A stretch of DNA of 64,000 nucleotides from Acidobacteriaceae bacterium (GCA_003139095.1 PLHW01000064.1:62001-126000), one strand, 5' to 3'; positions 51,828 to 61,001 are shown, numbered from the stretch's first letter. The notes: a model not told the origin generated them from the letters alone. A program made the numbers and translations.

Positions 51828-53669
51828 ATGGGAATGGGGAAGAATCGAATATGCACGTTGTGGTGTGTTTTGGCAGCGATGCTGGTTACGGAGGTCGCAA
51901 TCGGACAGACGCGTCCTTCCGCGGATGCGAGCGCCGCGCGGGCCGGGGATAGTGCGAAAACGGAGAATCTCGGATATCCCGCGGACTGGAGTTCGCATCA
52001 CCTGGTGATGACGGGAGACAGCGCGGAAGCGGCGGTGGCAGCGGGATCGCACGACCCGCGCTATGTGTACAACCTGGTGCAGAGGCGGGCGGCGCTTCGC
52101 AAACGGCGTTTGACGAGTTCTAGTCCTGGGAAGCCGCTGCACATCGACTGGGCGGTGTCGCTGGAAAACGGATTCGTTCCGCAGGATCAGTATCCCGCGA
52201 AGTACCAGTTCGGCATCGGGTCGGAAAACTGCAACACGGATTATTTGCTGCTCGGGCTGGAGGTGACGACGGGAACGCAGGCGAATCTGGTGGGCATCAA
52301 CAATCTGTACACGTCGGCGAGTCCGAAGTGCAACGGCGGATCGCCGTGGGTCTCGTTCGCGTATAACACGGTGACGCACACGGGCGGACAGATACTTGGG
52401 TCGCCGACGATTTCGGAGAACGGGAAGCTGGTGGCGTTTGTGGAGAGCACGTCGACGGGCTCGTATTTGCACGTGCTGTTGCTGCCGAATCCGATTCCGG
52501 TGCCGCCGTCGCAGACGGGGACGGTGCTGAGTCCGCAGACGCCGAGCTCGTGCACGACGCCGACGACGGTGAATTGCATGACGACGCTGCAGTTCTCGAC
52601 GACGTCGGATTCGAATTCGTCGCCGTGGATCGACTACGTTTCAGATACCGCGTATGTGGGCGATGACGCGGGAAAGCTGTATAAGATCACGCCGGTATTT
52701 GGGGGCGGGGCGCCGGCGCTGGTGAGCGACGCGAACTGGCCGGTGACGGTGATCACATCGGGGACGACGAAGGTGCTAACTGATCCGATTCTGGATGTGG
52801 TTACGGGACGAATTTTCATGGGGGACTCGAACGGATATTTGTACGCGATCAGCCTGACGGCGCCGGCGCATGCGGCGGCGGTGACGGTGGCGGTGGGATG
52901 GACGGACAAGGGCGCGGGCACGGCGCTGGTGGATGGGCCGATCGTGGTGAACGACGCGTCCAACCCGGCGACGAACCAGGTGTTCGCGTTCACCGGATGC
53001 AGCGATGTGGTGGGCATTGGGGGCGCGATCAGCCAGTTGCCGGCGAACTTTGGAACGGGGACGCAATGCGTGGCAACGGCCGTGAATTGCACTTCGGTGG
53101 ACCTGGGATCGAGCGATGGGCAGGGGAACTGTACCACGAAAAATGTACATACACCGATCTTCGATAATACGTTCTGGCTGAATGGGACGGCAACAGGGCA
53201 CATGATTGCGTGCGGCTTTGTGAATGACGGCGGGGCGCCGGCAGATCCGCAGATGTATTTCTTCCCCTTTGCGTCGGGACAGATCACGGCCACGGGCGAC
53301 TCGACGTTTGTGATTGGAACGACGAAGGGCGACGAGTGCTCGCCGCTGACCGAGTTTTACGATGGGACAACGGACCGCTTGTTCTTTGGAGTGGGGAACA
53401 CGGATGGCTATATTGAAAGCTCGGTGCTGACGACTTCGGCATCGACGCCGAACTGCACGGCGCCGCCGACGTCGAGTTGCGTGAAGGCGCCAACGGCGCT
53501 GGGAGGAACGAGCGGGATCGTGGTGGATAACATGGTTTCGAACGGCGGAACGAACATTTATTTCAGCACGCTGGCGGCGGGCTCGGTGAACGGACAGAAA
53601 TGCAATGTCACGGGAGGGGCGGCAAATCCGTATTGCGCGGTGAAGCTGACGCAGTCGGGATTGCAGTAG
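51828..53669 (+). CDS. Large exported protein, probable beta-propeller
   Basis: A 613-residue exported protein from ATG 51828 (GGAGGTGATG upstream): signal peptide to about residue 26, then blades with recurring S-P-W-x-D-Y-V-S-D-T-A-Y-V-G-D-D-A-G-K-L-Y-K and I-F-M-G-D-S-N-G-Y-L-Y patterns, PQQ/YVTN-like. Very rich in Thr, Ser, Gly; fourteen or so Cys. It has no known enzyme motif. Such proteins are common on the surface of Acidobacteriota. The neighbouring peptide gene may be independent. Confidence 0.78.
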   Translation: MGMGKNRICTLWCVLAAMLVTEVAIGQTRPSADASAARAGDSAKTENLGYPADWSSHHLVMTGDSAEAAVAAGSHDPRYVYNLVQRRAALRKRRLTSSSPGKPLHIDWAVSLENGFVPQDQYPAKYQFGIGSENCNTDYLLLGLEVTTGTQANLVGINNLYTSASPKCNGGSPWVSFAYNTVTHTGGQILGSPTISENGKLVAFVESTSTGSYLHVLLLPNPIPVPPSQTGTVLSPQTPSSCTTPTTVNCMTTLQFSTTSDSNSSPWIDYVSDTAYVGDDAGKLYKITPVFGGGAPALVSDANWPVTVITSGTTKVLTDPILDVVTGRIFMGDSNGYLYAISLTAPAHAAAVTVAVGWTDKGAGTALVDGPIVVNDASNPATNQVFAFTGCSDVVGIGGAISQLPANFGTGTQCVATAVNCTSVDLGSSDGQGNCTTKNVHTPIFDNTFWLNGTATGHMIACGFVNDGGAPADPQMYFFPFASGQITATGDSTFVIGTTKGDECSPLTEFYDGTTDRLFFGVGNTDGYIESSVLTTSASTPNCTAPPTSSCVKAPTALGGTSGIVVDNMVSNGGTNIYFSTLAAGSVNGQKCNVTGGAANPYCAVKLTQSGLQ

Positions 53670-53683
53670 CCGGGGTGCGGGGG

Positions 53684-54283
53684 CTACATGTCGCGGCGGC
53701 CTTCCATGGCCTTGAGCATGGTGACTTCGTCGGTGTACTCGATGTCGCTGCCGACAGGGATGCCCATCGCGATGCGGGTGACGCGAAGACCGTGACGCTT
53801 GAGTTGCTGCGCGAGATAGGTAGCGGTGGCCTCGCCTTCCACGGTGGGATTGGTGGCGAGAATTACCTCTTCGATGTCATTTTTGGCGACGCGGCTGAGC
53901 AGGTTGCCGATGCGGAGTTGCTCCGGACCGACGCCGTGGAGCGGCGATAAGGAGCCGTGGAGCACGTGATAGACGCCGTTGAAGTGGCGCGTCTTTTCCA
54001 CGGCGGCAATGTTGGTGGGCTCCTCAACGACGCAGACCAGTTTTTGATTGCGGGTGGCACTGGTGCAATAGGCGCAGGGATCGACGTCGGTGATGTTGTT
54101 GCAGACCGAGCACAGGCGCAGGCTAGCCTTAACGTCGCGGATGGAAGCGGCGAGCGCCTCGGCGTCGTCATCGCTGGCGCGGAGAATATGAAACGCGAGA
54201 CGCTGAGCGCTCTTGGCGCCGACGCCGGGCAACTTCTTGAGTTCGTCGATGAGCCGGGTCATGGGCTCGGCAAATTTGGACAT
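53684..54283 (-). CDS. recR: Recombination mediator RecR
   Basis: A 199-residue RecR, acting with RecO/RecF to load RecA at gaps. H-h-H ([12 protein letters not shown]), a zinc finger ([16 protein letters not shown]) and a Toprim domain (V-C-V-V-E-E-P-T-N) are in order. It follows ybaB in the dnaX-ybaB-recR arrangement. Confidence 0.96.
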   Translation of the reverse strand: MSKFAEPMTRLIDELKKLPGVGAKSAQRLAFHILRASDDDAEALAASIRDVKASLRLCSVCNNITDVDPCAYCTSATRNQKLVCVVEEPTNIAAVEKTRHFNGVYHVLHGSLSPLHGVGPEQLRIGNLLSRVAKNDIEEVILATNPTVEGEATATYLAQQLKRHGLRVTRIAMGIPVGSDIEYTDEVTMLKAMEGRRDM

Positions 54284-54289
54284 AAATAA

Positions 54290-54388
54290 ATCAACCGGGT
54301 GATTGGGCCATCGGATGATCGAAAGTGCAAACGCATTTGGGTATGAATTTCAATCACCCGATGGCCCGATGATGCGATCACCCGATTG
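54290..54388. repeat. Intergenic word-repeat inverted sequence (CGGGTGATTGGG family)
   Basis: ACCGGGTGATTGGGCCATCGG on the left and CAATCACCCGATGGCCC, GATCACCCGATTG on the right; arms pair with substitutions. It sits between ybaB and recR. Confidence 0.8.
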
Positions 54389-54691
54389 CTAGAGAAGTCC
54401 TCCGAGTCCGCCGAGCATTCCGCCCAGGCTTGATTTCATCGCCGCGTCGACTTTGCGAGTGGCCTCGTTGATGGCGGCCATGACGAGGTCCTGAAGCATT
54501 TCGACATCACCGGCCTTGACGGCTTCGGGATCGATGACGATGCCGAGGAGTTGCTTGCGGCCGTCCATTTTGACGGTGACGGAGCCGCCGCCGGCGGAAG
54601 CCTCGACTACCGTCTGCTCCATCTTTTTTTGCAGCATCTCAGCCTGTTGTTTGGCCTGCTGCATCATCTCTTGCAAATTGAATCCAGACAT
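54389..54691 (-). CDS. ybaB: YbaB/EbfC nucleoid-associated protein
   Basis: A 100-residue DNA-binding protein with the standard N-terminal helix (M-M-Q-Q-A-K-Q-Q-A-E-M-L-Q-K-K-M) and V-E-A-S-A-G-G-G-S-V-T-V. Its place between dnaX and recR is canonical. Confidence 0.95.
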   Translation of the reverse strand: MSGFNLQEMMQQAKQQAEMLQKKMEQTVVEASAGGGSVTVKMDGRKQLLGIVIDPEAVKAGDVEMLQDLVMAAINEATRKVDAAMKSSLGGMLGGLGGLL

Positions 54692-54700
54692 AGGGTCGAT

Positions 54701-54810
54701 TTGTAATTGGTGATTTGTAATTTGTAATTGAAAACCCTGGGATCGACTGTGCCGGCAATCTTGCTAGCGTTTCAATTGCAAATTGGAAATTACAAATTGC
54801 AAATCACCAA
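54701..54810. repeat. AT-rich intergenic inverted word-repeat (TTTGTAATT family)
   Basis: ATTGGTGATTTGTAATTTG (54706 onward) is answered by CAAATTGCAAATCACCAAT running into the dnaX stop. The spacer contains six or more variants of TTTGTAATT/AATTACAAA. It is conspicuously AT-rich in a GC-rich operon. Confidence 0.85.
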
Positions 54811-56664
54811 TCAGTTTTTCCCTTTCTCGCGGTAATCGATCACCGTGCGAATTTCGGCGGTAAATTTTTCTTGCATGCGCTGAACAATGGGATCCAGTTC
54901 GGCGCGGCTGCGAGCACTTCCGTTAGATGCGGCGCGGCGGGGGGTCGCGGCTTGCGCGGTTCCGCCGGAAAGAACTTGCACTTTGATCGGGCGAGCGGCC
55001 TGACCACTGGCGGCGGCGGTGGCCATCCGGCGGGCCTCGGCGGTGAATGACATATCAATCATCGTGGACGAGGCAGCAGCTCTGGCGACGAGCGAGTTGC
55101 CTTCGAAGGTCCACTCGGCACTTTCGAGCATGGCAACGAGCATGGGCTGATTGCTGAGCGCGGAGAGAACGACGTCGCGGAGAGAGTCGGCCGCGGAGGA
55201 AGACGGGGCAAGGGCGGGCTCTGCAGGCTGAGAAGGTTCGGGAGTCGGATCGGGAGCAATTTCTGCGATCGCTGGAGCTGTTGCGCCCATGATGACCACG
55301 TTGGAAGTCGACGTACTCGACGACACTAGAGTGGACGATACCGGGCGCGAGACCATGGCCGGCTCGGGCGCGGATTCGGCCTTGGGCACGGACTTGCGCG
55401 CGGTATCGGCGGCGAAGGGAGAAACCGAGGCGGATCGCGAGGTAACGTCGGCGCGGCGAGGTTCTGGATTGGCCGCTGGTTGTGCAAGAACGGGGCGATT
55501 GCCGGGACGCGACGGAGCGGAGGATTGGGGCAACGCGGCTTCGCTGAGCAACTGCTCGATGGGCAGCAGGCGCTGCGCGTGCGCCATTTTCAGCAGTCCT
55601 AATTCGAGGTGGAAGCGCTGTTCCTGGCGATAGCCGATTTCTCCATGGGTGCGCAGCATGATTTGAAGATGGCGCGCCAATTCCTCTTCGGTGAACAGGG
55701 CGGAGATTCGCGCAACGCGGGCCCGTTCATCGGAGGAAATCTGGAGCAGCGGAGAGTCGGAGCCTGCAATTTTGGCGACGGTGACGTTGCGGAGGAAGCG
55801 CACCAACTGGCGGGCGAAATGAGTGGGGCTGTGACCTTCGCCGAGCAACTCGTCGATGAGCACGAGAACCTTGTCGCTCGCGCTTTCGGCAACGGATTGC
55901 ATCACCGTTTCGAGCGCGGCCGCCGGTGCCGAGCCGATCAGACTGCGAACCGAATCGAGCGTCAAATTTTCGGTGGTGGAGGCGATAGCCTGATCAAGGA
56001 TGGAGAGCGCGTCGCGCATGGAGCCATCGCCGGCTTCGGCGAGGAGGGCTAGTGCATCGTCGTCGGCCAGAATTTTCTCCTGGGACACGATGTCGCGGAG
56101 ATGCTGCTGAATGTCCTCGAATTTGACGGCGCGAAAGCTGAAGTGCTGGCAGCGCGAGCGGATGGTTTGGGGAATGTCCTCGGGCTGCGTGGTGGCCATC
56201 ATAAAGATGATGTGGCTGGGAGGCTCTTCAAGCGTTTTGAGGAGCGCATTGAAGGCGGCGTCGGTGATCTGGTGCGCCTCGTCGAGAATGTAGATTTTGA
56301 AGCGATCGCGAGCGGGGCGATAGCGGGCGGCGTCGCGGAGCTCGCGAATCTCGTCGATGCCGCGATTGGTGGCCGCGTCGATTTCGATCACGTCGACGGA
56401 GTTGCCGGCGCGAATCTCAGTGCAGGAATCGCAGATGCCGCAAGGCTCTGGAACGGGCTTTGCCGAGGAGCGGCAGTTGAGAGCCATGGCGAGGATGCGG
56501 GCGACGGTGGTTTTGCCGATGCCGCGATGGCCGGAAAAGATGTAGCCGTGGCCGATGCGGTCCTGCTGAATGGCGTTTTGAAGCGTGCGGGTGACGTGCT
56601 CCTGCCCGATGACGTCGGAGAATTTCTGAGGGCGATACTTGCGGGCCAGGACCTGGTAGCTCAT
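54811..56664 (-). CDS. dnaX: DNA polymerase III tau/gamma subunit
   Basis: A 617-residue clamp-loader ATPase. Walker A G-H-R-G-I-G-K-T, zinc Cys (C-R-S-S-A-K-P-V-P-E-P-C-G-I-C-D-S-C), D-E-A-H box (I-L-D-E-A-H-Q-I) and the SRC motif (R-S-R-C-Q-H-F) are intact. The C-terminal 250 residues are Pro/Ala/Ser-rich, as in tau of this phylum. No A-rich slippage site is obvious, so a gamma form cannot be predicted. Confidence 0.96.
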   Translation of the reverse strand: MSYQVLARKYRPQKFSDVIGQEHVTRTLQNAIQQDRIGHGYIFSGHRGIGKTTVARILAMALNCRSSAKPVPEPCGICDSCTEIRAGNSVDVIEIDAATNRGIDEIRELRDAARYRPARDRFKIYILDEAHQITDAAFNALLKTLEEPPSHIIFMMATTQPEDIPQTIRSRCQHFSFRAVKFEDIQQHLRDIVSQEKILADDDALALLAEAGDGSMRDALSILDQAIASTTENLTLDSVRSLIGSAPAAALETVMQSVAESASDKVLVLIDELLGEGHSPTHFARQLVRFLRNVTVAKIAGSDSPLLQISSDERARVARISALFTEEELARHLQIMLRTHGEIGYRQEQRFHLELGLLKMAHAQRLLPIEQLLSEAALPQSSAPSRPGNRPVLAQPAANPEPRRADVTSRSASVSPFAADTARKSVPKAESAPEPAMVSRPVSSTLVSSSTSTSNVVIMGATAPAIAEIAPDPTPEPSQPAEPALAPSSSAADSLRDVVLSALSNQPMLVAMLESAEWTFEGNSLVARAAASSTMIDMSFTAEARRMATAAASGQAARPIKVQVLSGGTAQAATPRRAASNGSARSRAELDPIVQRMQEKFTAEIRTVIDYREKGKN

Positions 56665-56997
56665 GCGAAACCTCGATTATACCGTTTGCGGAGGGGAGCG
56701 ACGGGCGCAGCGGTGAGAAGCCTTGCGGGGCGCGGCGGGGCGCGGTTTCGAAACATTTGAGATTACGGCTTGAGCGGAGGCACAATCGCCCAGAACGCGG
56801 TTGTGTGGTTTACGGCTTGGCCGCGGAGGGCGCATGCCAGCGGGAGAAATTTGTATTTTGAGAATTTACGCCGTGAGAATTTGAGGTTTGAGAGCTTGAG
56901 CACCGAGCTCCAGGGTTTGCGCATCCGCGGAGTTTGCGCACCCGCGATTTAAGCCGGTAAGGTTTGACCCCACTGCACCACGCTGCTATGATTTTCA
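56665..56997. other. Intergenic region between dnaX and tRNA-Met
   Basis: 333 bases. Must contain the dnaX promoter. A short word-repeat run (GAGAATTT, GAGAATTTGAGG, GAGAGCTTGAG) is seen at 56860-56900. No SRP RNA consensus, which is found next to dnaX in some bacteria, could be recognised. Confidence 0.5.
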
Positions 56998-57074
<77 letters not shown>

Positions 57075-57119
57075 CTTACAGGTTTTTAGGGACTACAGGC
57101 GTAGTCCCCAATCCCAAAA

Positions 57120-58319
57120 TCACTGGATTGCGGTTGTTTCGGGCTTCAAATTCTTCAGGGAAACTTCCTTCGCCCTATCCTTCAATTGCCTTTTGATCGC
57201 GGGTGGCAGAACAAGAGCCGCTACCCGGCTGTTGGCTCGGCGCTTGCTTTTTTCAAATGCCGAGCCGTAGGTGTTCATGGTGGTTTTGATGTCGGCGTGC
57301 CGCATAAGACGCTGTTGTACCCCAAGAGGCGTGCCCACATCGTCAATGAGCGTTCGATAGCTGTGGCGAAACGTATGCCAGCCCACTCCTAGCAGGCCGA
57401 CCGTCTCACCTGCCGGTCGCAAGTAGTCTTTCTGGATCACGTCGCCGTGCACTGGCCGCTTCGTGTCGGCATTCGCAAATAGCCAGCCCTCTGGCGTCGG
57501 AACACATCTCTTCTGCCAGTCCTCAAGAACGGAAACTAGCTTGGAATCCAGAGCCACTTCGTCTTCCGAAGCCCCGGTTTTCCCACCGTTCCAGACATAC
57601 TTGCCCACGATGGATCGCGCCAACGTCAGAATCCTCCGCTTCAAGTCAAAGTCCTGCCATTGCAATGCCCTGATTTCGCTAATGCGCAAGCCCAGGCACA
57701 TCGCAATCATGACCATCACCTGAATGTGGTACGGAAGCTCAGCGAGAAGAGCGTGATATTGCTCCACGGTGAGGACGATCTTCTTGCGAATACGTTTCGT
57801 GACGCCCTTGATTTCAACTAACTGCATCGGGTTCCGCTGAGTCTCCAAGATTTCCCATTTCATCGCGTATTCAAAAATGCGATGCAGGAGACCCTTTATG
57901 TTGGACTTCGTTTTGGGAGAATGCTTCAGCTCTTTCAACCACTGTTCCACCTTGAAAGGCTTTTTCACTTCTGCTAACGGAGCATTACCCCACTGCGGCA
58001 GAATGTGTCTCTTCAAGATGGATGCATACGACTTCTTGGTTGAATACCGTTCGGGCATTGCTTCGTGCATGTATCGCTTCACCAATGCTCCGAACGATTG
58101 GCCGCAAGACTGTTCCATTCGCTGGTATCGAAAGTCCCTCGATCCCTGCCATGCGTGAGCTTCTGTCGGCCATTCCTCTACATCTCCCGCCAACATTACG
58201 CTGCGCTTTCGCGTAATGCCCATTTCATCCACCTCGTAGAAGCGCCAAACCCAGATATCCGGGCCTCGCGCTTTCTTCTTGCGGATGATCGTTCCGACAT
58301 CTTGCTGTGTGCGCTTCAA
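57120..58319 (-). CDS. int: Tyrosine-recombinase integrase
   Basis: A phage-type integrase of 399 residues from TTG 58317-58319. Arm-binding and core-binding domains come first, then the catalytic domain with R in C-L-G-L-R-I-S-E-I-R-A-L, H-x-x-R in H-T-F-R-H-S-Y-R, H in L-M-R-H-A-D-I-K-T-T and Y in M-N-T-Y-G-S. The TTG start is preferred over an upstream ATG because AGGAGG lies eight bases before it and it overlaps the excisionase stop (TTGA). It is aimed at the tRNA-Met site it probably uses. Confidence 0.9.
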   Translation of the reverse strand: MKRTQQDVGTIIRKKKARGPDIWVWRFYEVDEMGITRKRSVMLAGDVEEWPTEAHAWQGSRDFRYQRMEQSCGQSFGALVKRYMHEAMPERYSTKKSYASILKRHILPQWGNAPLAEVKKPFKVEQWLKELKHSPKTKSNIKGLLHRIFEYAMKWEILETQRNPMQLVEIKGVTKRIRKKIVLTVEQYHALLAELPYHIQVMVMIAMCLGLRISEIRALQWQDFDLKRRILTLARSIVGKYVWNGGKTGASEDEVALDSKLVSVLEDWQKRCVPTPEGWLFANADTKRPVHGDVIQKDYLRPAGETVGLLGVGWHTFRHSYRTLIDDVGTPLGVQQRLMRHADIKTTMNTYGSAFEKSKRRANSRVAALVLPPAIKRQLKDRAKEVSLKNLKPETTAIQ

Positions 58320-58555
58320 GAAGCTTTCCTCCTTAAAACGCGCACGGATGACGCTTCCGACTCTACACGACAACGCATGTGGGAAACCAGTTCGGAAATT
58401 CTGAAACGCCAGCGCTTGCGAACTCCATTGCCGATCGGATGTGCGGGAAGCCAGCCCTCCCGAGCCATCTTCTTCACGGTGACCGGGCTGATTTTCAGAA
58501 AGTCTGCGGCTTCTTCAGGCGTTACGAAGGGTTCGTTGTCTTCGGCTGGATTCAT
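58316..58555 (-). CDS. Excisionase-like HTH protein
   Basis: A 79-residue winged-helix protein (V-T-P-E-E-A-A-D-F-L-K-I-S-P-V-T-V-K-K-M, then W-L-P-A-H-P-I-G) of the HTH_17 type. GGAG precedes its ATG. It ends inside the integrase start, so the two are translationally coupled, as Xis-Int pairs often are. It is expected to direct excision or regulate int. Confidence 0.82.
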   Translation of the reverse strand: MNPAEDNEPFVTPEEAADFLKISPVTVKKMAREGWLPAHPIGNGVRKRWRFRISELVSHMRCRVESEASSVRVLRRKAS

Positions 58556-58637
58556 TTTCTACTCCGTCCCGGATTCTTTGACGGGCCCATTTTCACTGAG
58601 CGTGACGTGGCTGCCTAACCGGGGAACAAACGTGCCC

Positions 58638-58685
58638 TTGACACTAGACCAGAGGTACCAATACAGTCAATATGTAACGTTACAT
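58638..58685 (+). promoter_or_regulatory. Sigma-70 promoter with palindromic operator
   Basis: TTGACA at 58638-58643, 18 bases, TACAGT at 58662-58667, then the perfect 14-bp palindrome ATGTAACGTTACAT at 58672-58685 covering the predicted start point. This is the layout of a repressed promoter for the gene at 58707. It sits in the divergent spacer facing xis-int, so one repressor may control both. Confidence 0.65.
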
Positions 58686-58706
58686 TTATTTTTGTCGAGG
58701 GCGAGC

Positions 58707-59855
58707 ATGGCACAGAAGGCAGCGACGGCCCATCAGCCAGTCATTTCGATCCGTATCTCCGAGGCACTCCGATCCAGGCTGGAAACACTGAAGGAAGTCA
58801 TTGCCCATAAGACCGGCAAAACCGTCTCGACATCCGAGGCCGCAAAGCAACTGCTGGAGTCGGCTAGAGATGACCGTCTTGAACTGGCAAACCTGCTCAC
58901 GGAGCCAACAGATTCTCTGCTCAATGTTCGTGGGAAAGCGGAGGCGCACCTACCGCTGACGCAGGCCGAATGGGCTCTCGTTGCCTACTATTGCGCCAAG
59001 GGTGCGGAGTCGTTTGCGAGTACCGAACAGGGCCAGCTTTCCTATGAGTCTTTGGCCGACATTCTGGAAGCATTTCTCGCTGCCTATGCGGTTGCAATGC
59101 GAAAGAAGAAGGTGTCTCTAGACTTCTTCTATTTGATGACGCTTCCTGAGGACAAACAGGTCGCCACCAAGGACCCGAATGCCGTCGACAGCGAGGACCT
59201 TCGTCGAGTCGTTAACCGCACGATCCAGATGCTCAGAGACCCGGCTCAGAAGCGCCGCAGACCGCTACTCGCTGTCCGCAATCTCTACACACTTTTGGAC
59301 GAGGAAAAGTTCTCCAATATCGAGCGGTTTAACGATGCACTTTGGCCGCACTGGAATACCCTATGGCGGGTGTGTGCCCGAGGCCATTACGCAGTTCACC
59401 GCAAGCCATTGCGACCGAAGCCCATCGGCGATGATGATGACTTTGAAGGCCCAATGCAGCGCGGACTGCCATCCCAGGAGGAGGGCGGATATCGCCTTGA
59501 TCTGGTGCGAGAAGAGGGGAACGATTTCTCTCCCTATCTTCATCTTCCTGGCCCCCTAGCGCCACGCTACCCGGTAAACGGATACGCGAGAACCGCGGAA
59601 TTCCGAAGAATGCTGGAAGGGCTCGATTTGACTCGCCCGCTGGCTCAATGGCACGGGCATTATTTCTATGCCCACGTTGGAATCACGGAGAGCCAAGAGT
59701 TCGATGTGAATTTCTGTGCTCGTGACAATGGAGTTAGTTTCGTCTTCCCGATGGAGCACTGGAAGACCATTCAGAATCTGTTTCGCCGTGCATGGCAGTC
59801 GCCCGACGTGTTGCAGGCGTGGGACACGTTGGCGATGGAATATGGGGAGATGTGA
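58707..59855 (+). CDS. Hypothetical element protein with N-terminal RHH-like segment
   Basis: A 382-residue protein from ATG 58707. The first 60 residues (V-I-S-I-R-I-S-E-A-L-R-S-R-L-E-T-L-K-E-V-I) resemble a ribbon-helix-helix DNA-binding domain; the rest is a soluble alpha/beta region with no recognised motif (L-R-R-V-V-N-R-T-I-Q-M-L-R-D, W-H-G-H-Y-F-Y-A-H-V-G-I-T). The frame is open far upstream, but that part overlaps xis and int. It is the first gene under the operator-controlled promoter and may bind that operator itself. Confidence 0.7.
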   Translation: MAQKAATAHQPVISIRISEALRSRLETLKEVIAHKTGKTVSTSEAAKQLLESARDDRLELANLLTEPTDSLLNVRGKAEAHLPLTQAEWALVAYYCAKGAESFASTEQGQLSYESLADILEAFLAAYAVAMRKKKVSLDFFYLMTLPEDKQVATKDPNAVDSEDLRRVVNRTIQMLRDPAQKRRRPLLAVRNLYTLLDEEKFSNIERFNDALWPHWNTLWRVCARGHYAVHRKPLRPKPIGDDDDFEGPMQRGLPSQEEGGYRLDLVREEGNDFSPYLHLPGPLAPRYPVNGYARTAEFRRMLEGLDLTRPLAQWHGHYFYAHVGITESQEFDVNFCARDNGVSFVFPMEHWKTIQNLFRRAWQSPDVLQAWDTLAMEYGEM

Positions 59856-60130
59856 GCAAGACGGTGCTTCGCACCGGAAGAATGGTGGACACGTCACCCC
59901 CAATTTGGGAACTGCGGAGCGCTCGCCAGCGCCGAAATGTTTACGAGCGTGAACTTGTTTTGCATGAGCATTTTGCTTCGCGATCGAGTTCCCGTGCGTT
60001 ACTCGCGTTTACATTCGCAAACGCAAAAGCACCCCTAGGTGCACCTGGCGTAAACATGTTGACCCGCAAGCGTTTCACAAATTATCGCAACACCGCCACT
60101 CGTGAGCGATCTGCGAAGAAGCATGAATAG
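59852..60130 (+). CDS. Small hypothetical protein coupled to the upstream gene
   Basis: About 92 residues, beginning at GTG 59852, which overlaps the preceding stop (GTGA), or at ATG 59882. It is basic, with R-S-A-R-Q-R-R-N-V-Y-E-R-E-L-V and a Ser/Arg/Ala-rich middle. No family is recognised; coupling and position in the element are its main support. Confidence 0.4.
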   Translation: MSKTVLRTGRMVDTSPPIWELRSARQRRNVYERELVLHEHFASRSSSRALLAFTFANAKAPLGAPGVNMLTRKRFTNYRNTATRERSAKKHE

Positions 60131-60138
60131 GACTTCCC

Positions 60139-60564
60139 ATGAGTACTCCCGAACTTCCTTTTCCGACTCGGAGCGAGTCACCTCTTAGAGACGAGACTAG
60201 GCCGGGCTTTCGCACTAAAACGATAGCTACGCGTCTGACTCAAGGAGAACTGGCTGAGGTCGAAGCCACCGCTGAAAACGCCGGCCAATCTCTCTCCGAA
60301 TGGCTACGCGACACTGCGCTGCAAGCAGCGCGGCAGCGACCGGCTGACCCTATTGAATTGCTGCTTGCCGAGGTCTGGGCGCTGCGCTACACGCTGCTGA
60401 ATTTGTTTCATTCAAAGGCGAAGGCGGCATCAGAAGGAACTCAATTGTTGCCCTATTCCATCGTCAAAATCCGTGATCAGGCCGACGCGATGAAGCTCCA
60501 AAAGGCACACAAAATCCTCGCCGACTTCCTCGCACTTGACCGCGCCAACCGAGTCGAGAAATGA
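60139..60564 (+). CDS. MobC-like mobilization accessory protein
   Basis: A 141-residue protein: T-I-A-T-R-L-T-Q-G-E-L-A-E-V-E-A-T-A, then L-S-E-W-L-R-D-T-A-L-Q-A-A, the ribbon-helix-helix pattern of MobC/relaxosome accessory proteins. The rest is helical with L-L-L-A-E-V-W-A-L-R-Y-T-L-L-N. Such proteins help the relaxase open oriT. It lies directly upstream of the relaxase fragment. Confidence 0.75.
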   Translation: MSTPELPFPTRSESPLRDETRPGFRTKTIATRLTQGELAEVEATAENAGQSLSEWLRDTALQAARQRPADPIELLLAEVWALRYTLLNLFHSKAKAASEGTQLLPYSIVKIRDQADAMKLQKAHKILADFLALDRANRVEK

Positions 60565-60576
60565 GGCAATCGTGTC

Positions 60577-60810
60577 ATGCTTACCATATCGAAACCGCTC
60601 TCGGCCAGCCAAGCGCGAACTTATCACGAGCGTGAGTTTGCCTCAGAGAAACAGAACTATTGGAGCCGCGACCAACAGGGCCACAGCGAATGGCAAGGCA
60701 CGCTCGCACAGCAGTGGAAGCTCGCCGGGACCGTCGAAGCGGAGCATTTCGCGCGGCTGAGTGAAGGTCAACATCCTCATTTGCTATCTCGTTGCAAAAT
60801 GGCCCATTGA
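60577..60810 (+). pseudogene. Truncated MobF (TrwC/TraI) relaxase N-terminus
   Basis: 77 residues with M-L-T-I-S-K-P-L-S-A-S-Q-A-R-T-Y-H, then Y-W-S-R-D and G-H-S-E-W-Q-G-T-L-A-Q-Q-W and H-F-A-R-L-S-E-G-Q-H-P, the start of TrwC-family relaxases. Family members go on for 900 or more residues with His-triad and helicase domains; here it stops after H-P-H. The catalytic Tyr region is present but the metal-binding His cluster is gone, so it cannot be active. The following 190 bases hold no continuation in other frames. Confidence 0.85.
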
Positions 60811-61001
60811 ATGCGCGCATTACTGGAGGGGGCTATAACATACTTCAAAGCCTAGACCCAACAGTCGTGTCATGAAGTGCCATCTGGGAACCAACTCATT
60901 GAATTACCACAGCGAATTTTCGACAACCTGCATCATCGGCAAATAGTGGGAGGATGGCAGAGCCGTTGCCCCCTGCCCTGCCGGATTGGTAAATTCGACC
61001 T

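Noticed and set aside
56665-56997. SRP RNA next to dnaX
   Set aside because: No apical-loop consensus (GGAAGCAGC-like) seen on either strand.
58065-58706. N-terminal extension of the 382-residue element protein
   Set aside because: It would run antisense through xis and the start of int and across a promoter and operator; the ATG at 58707 begins the protein-like part.
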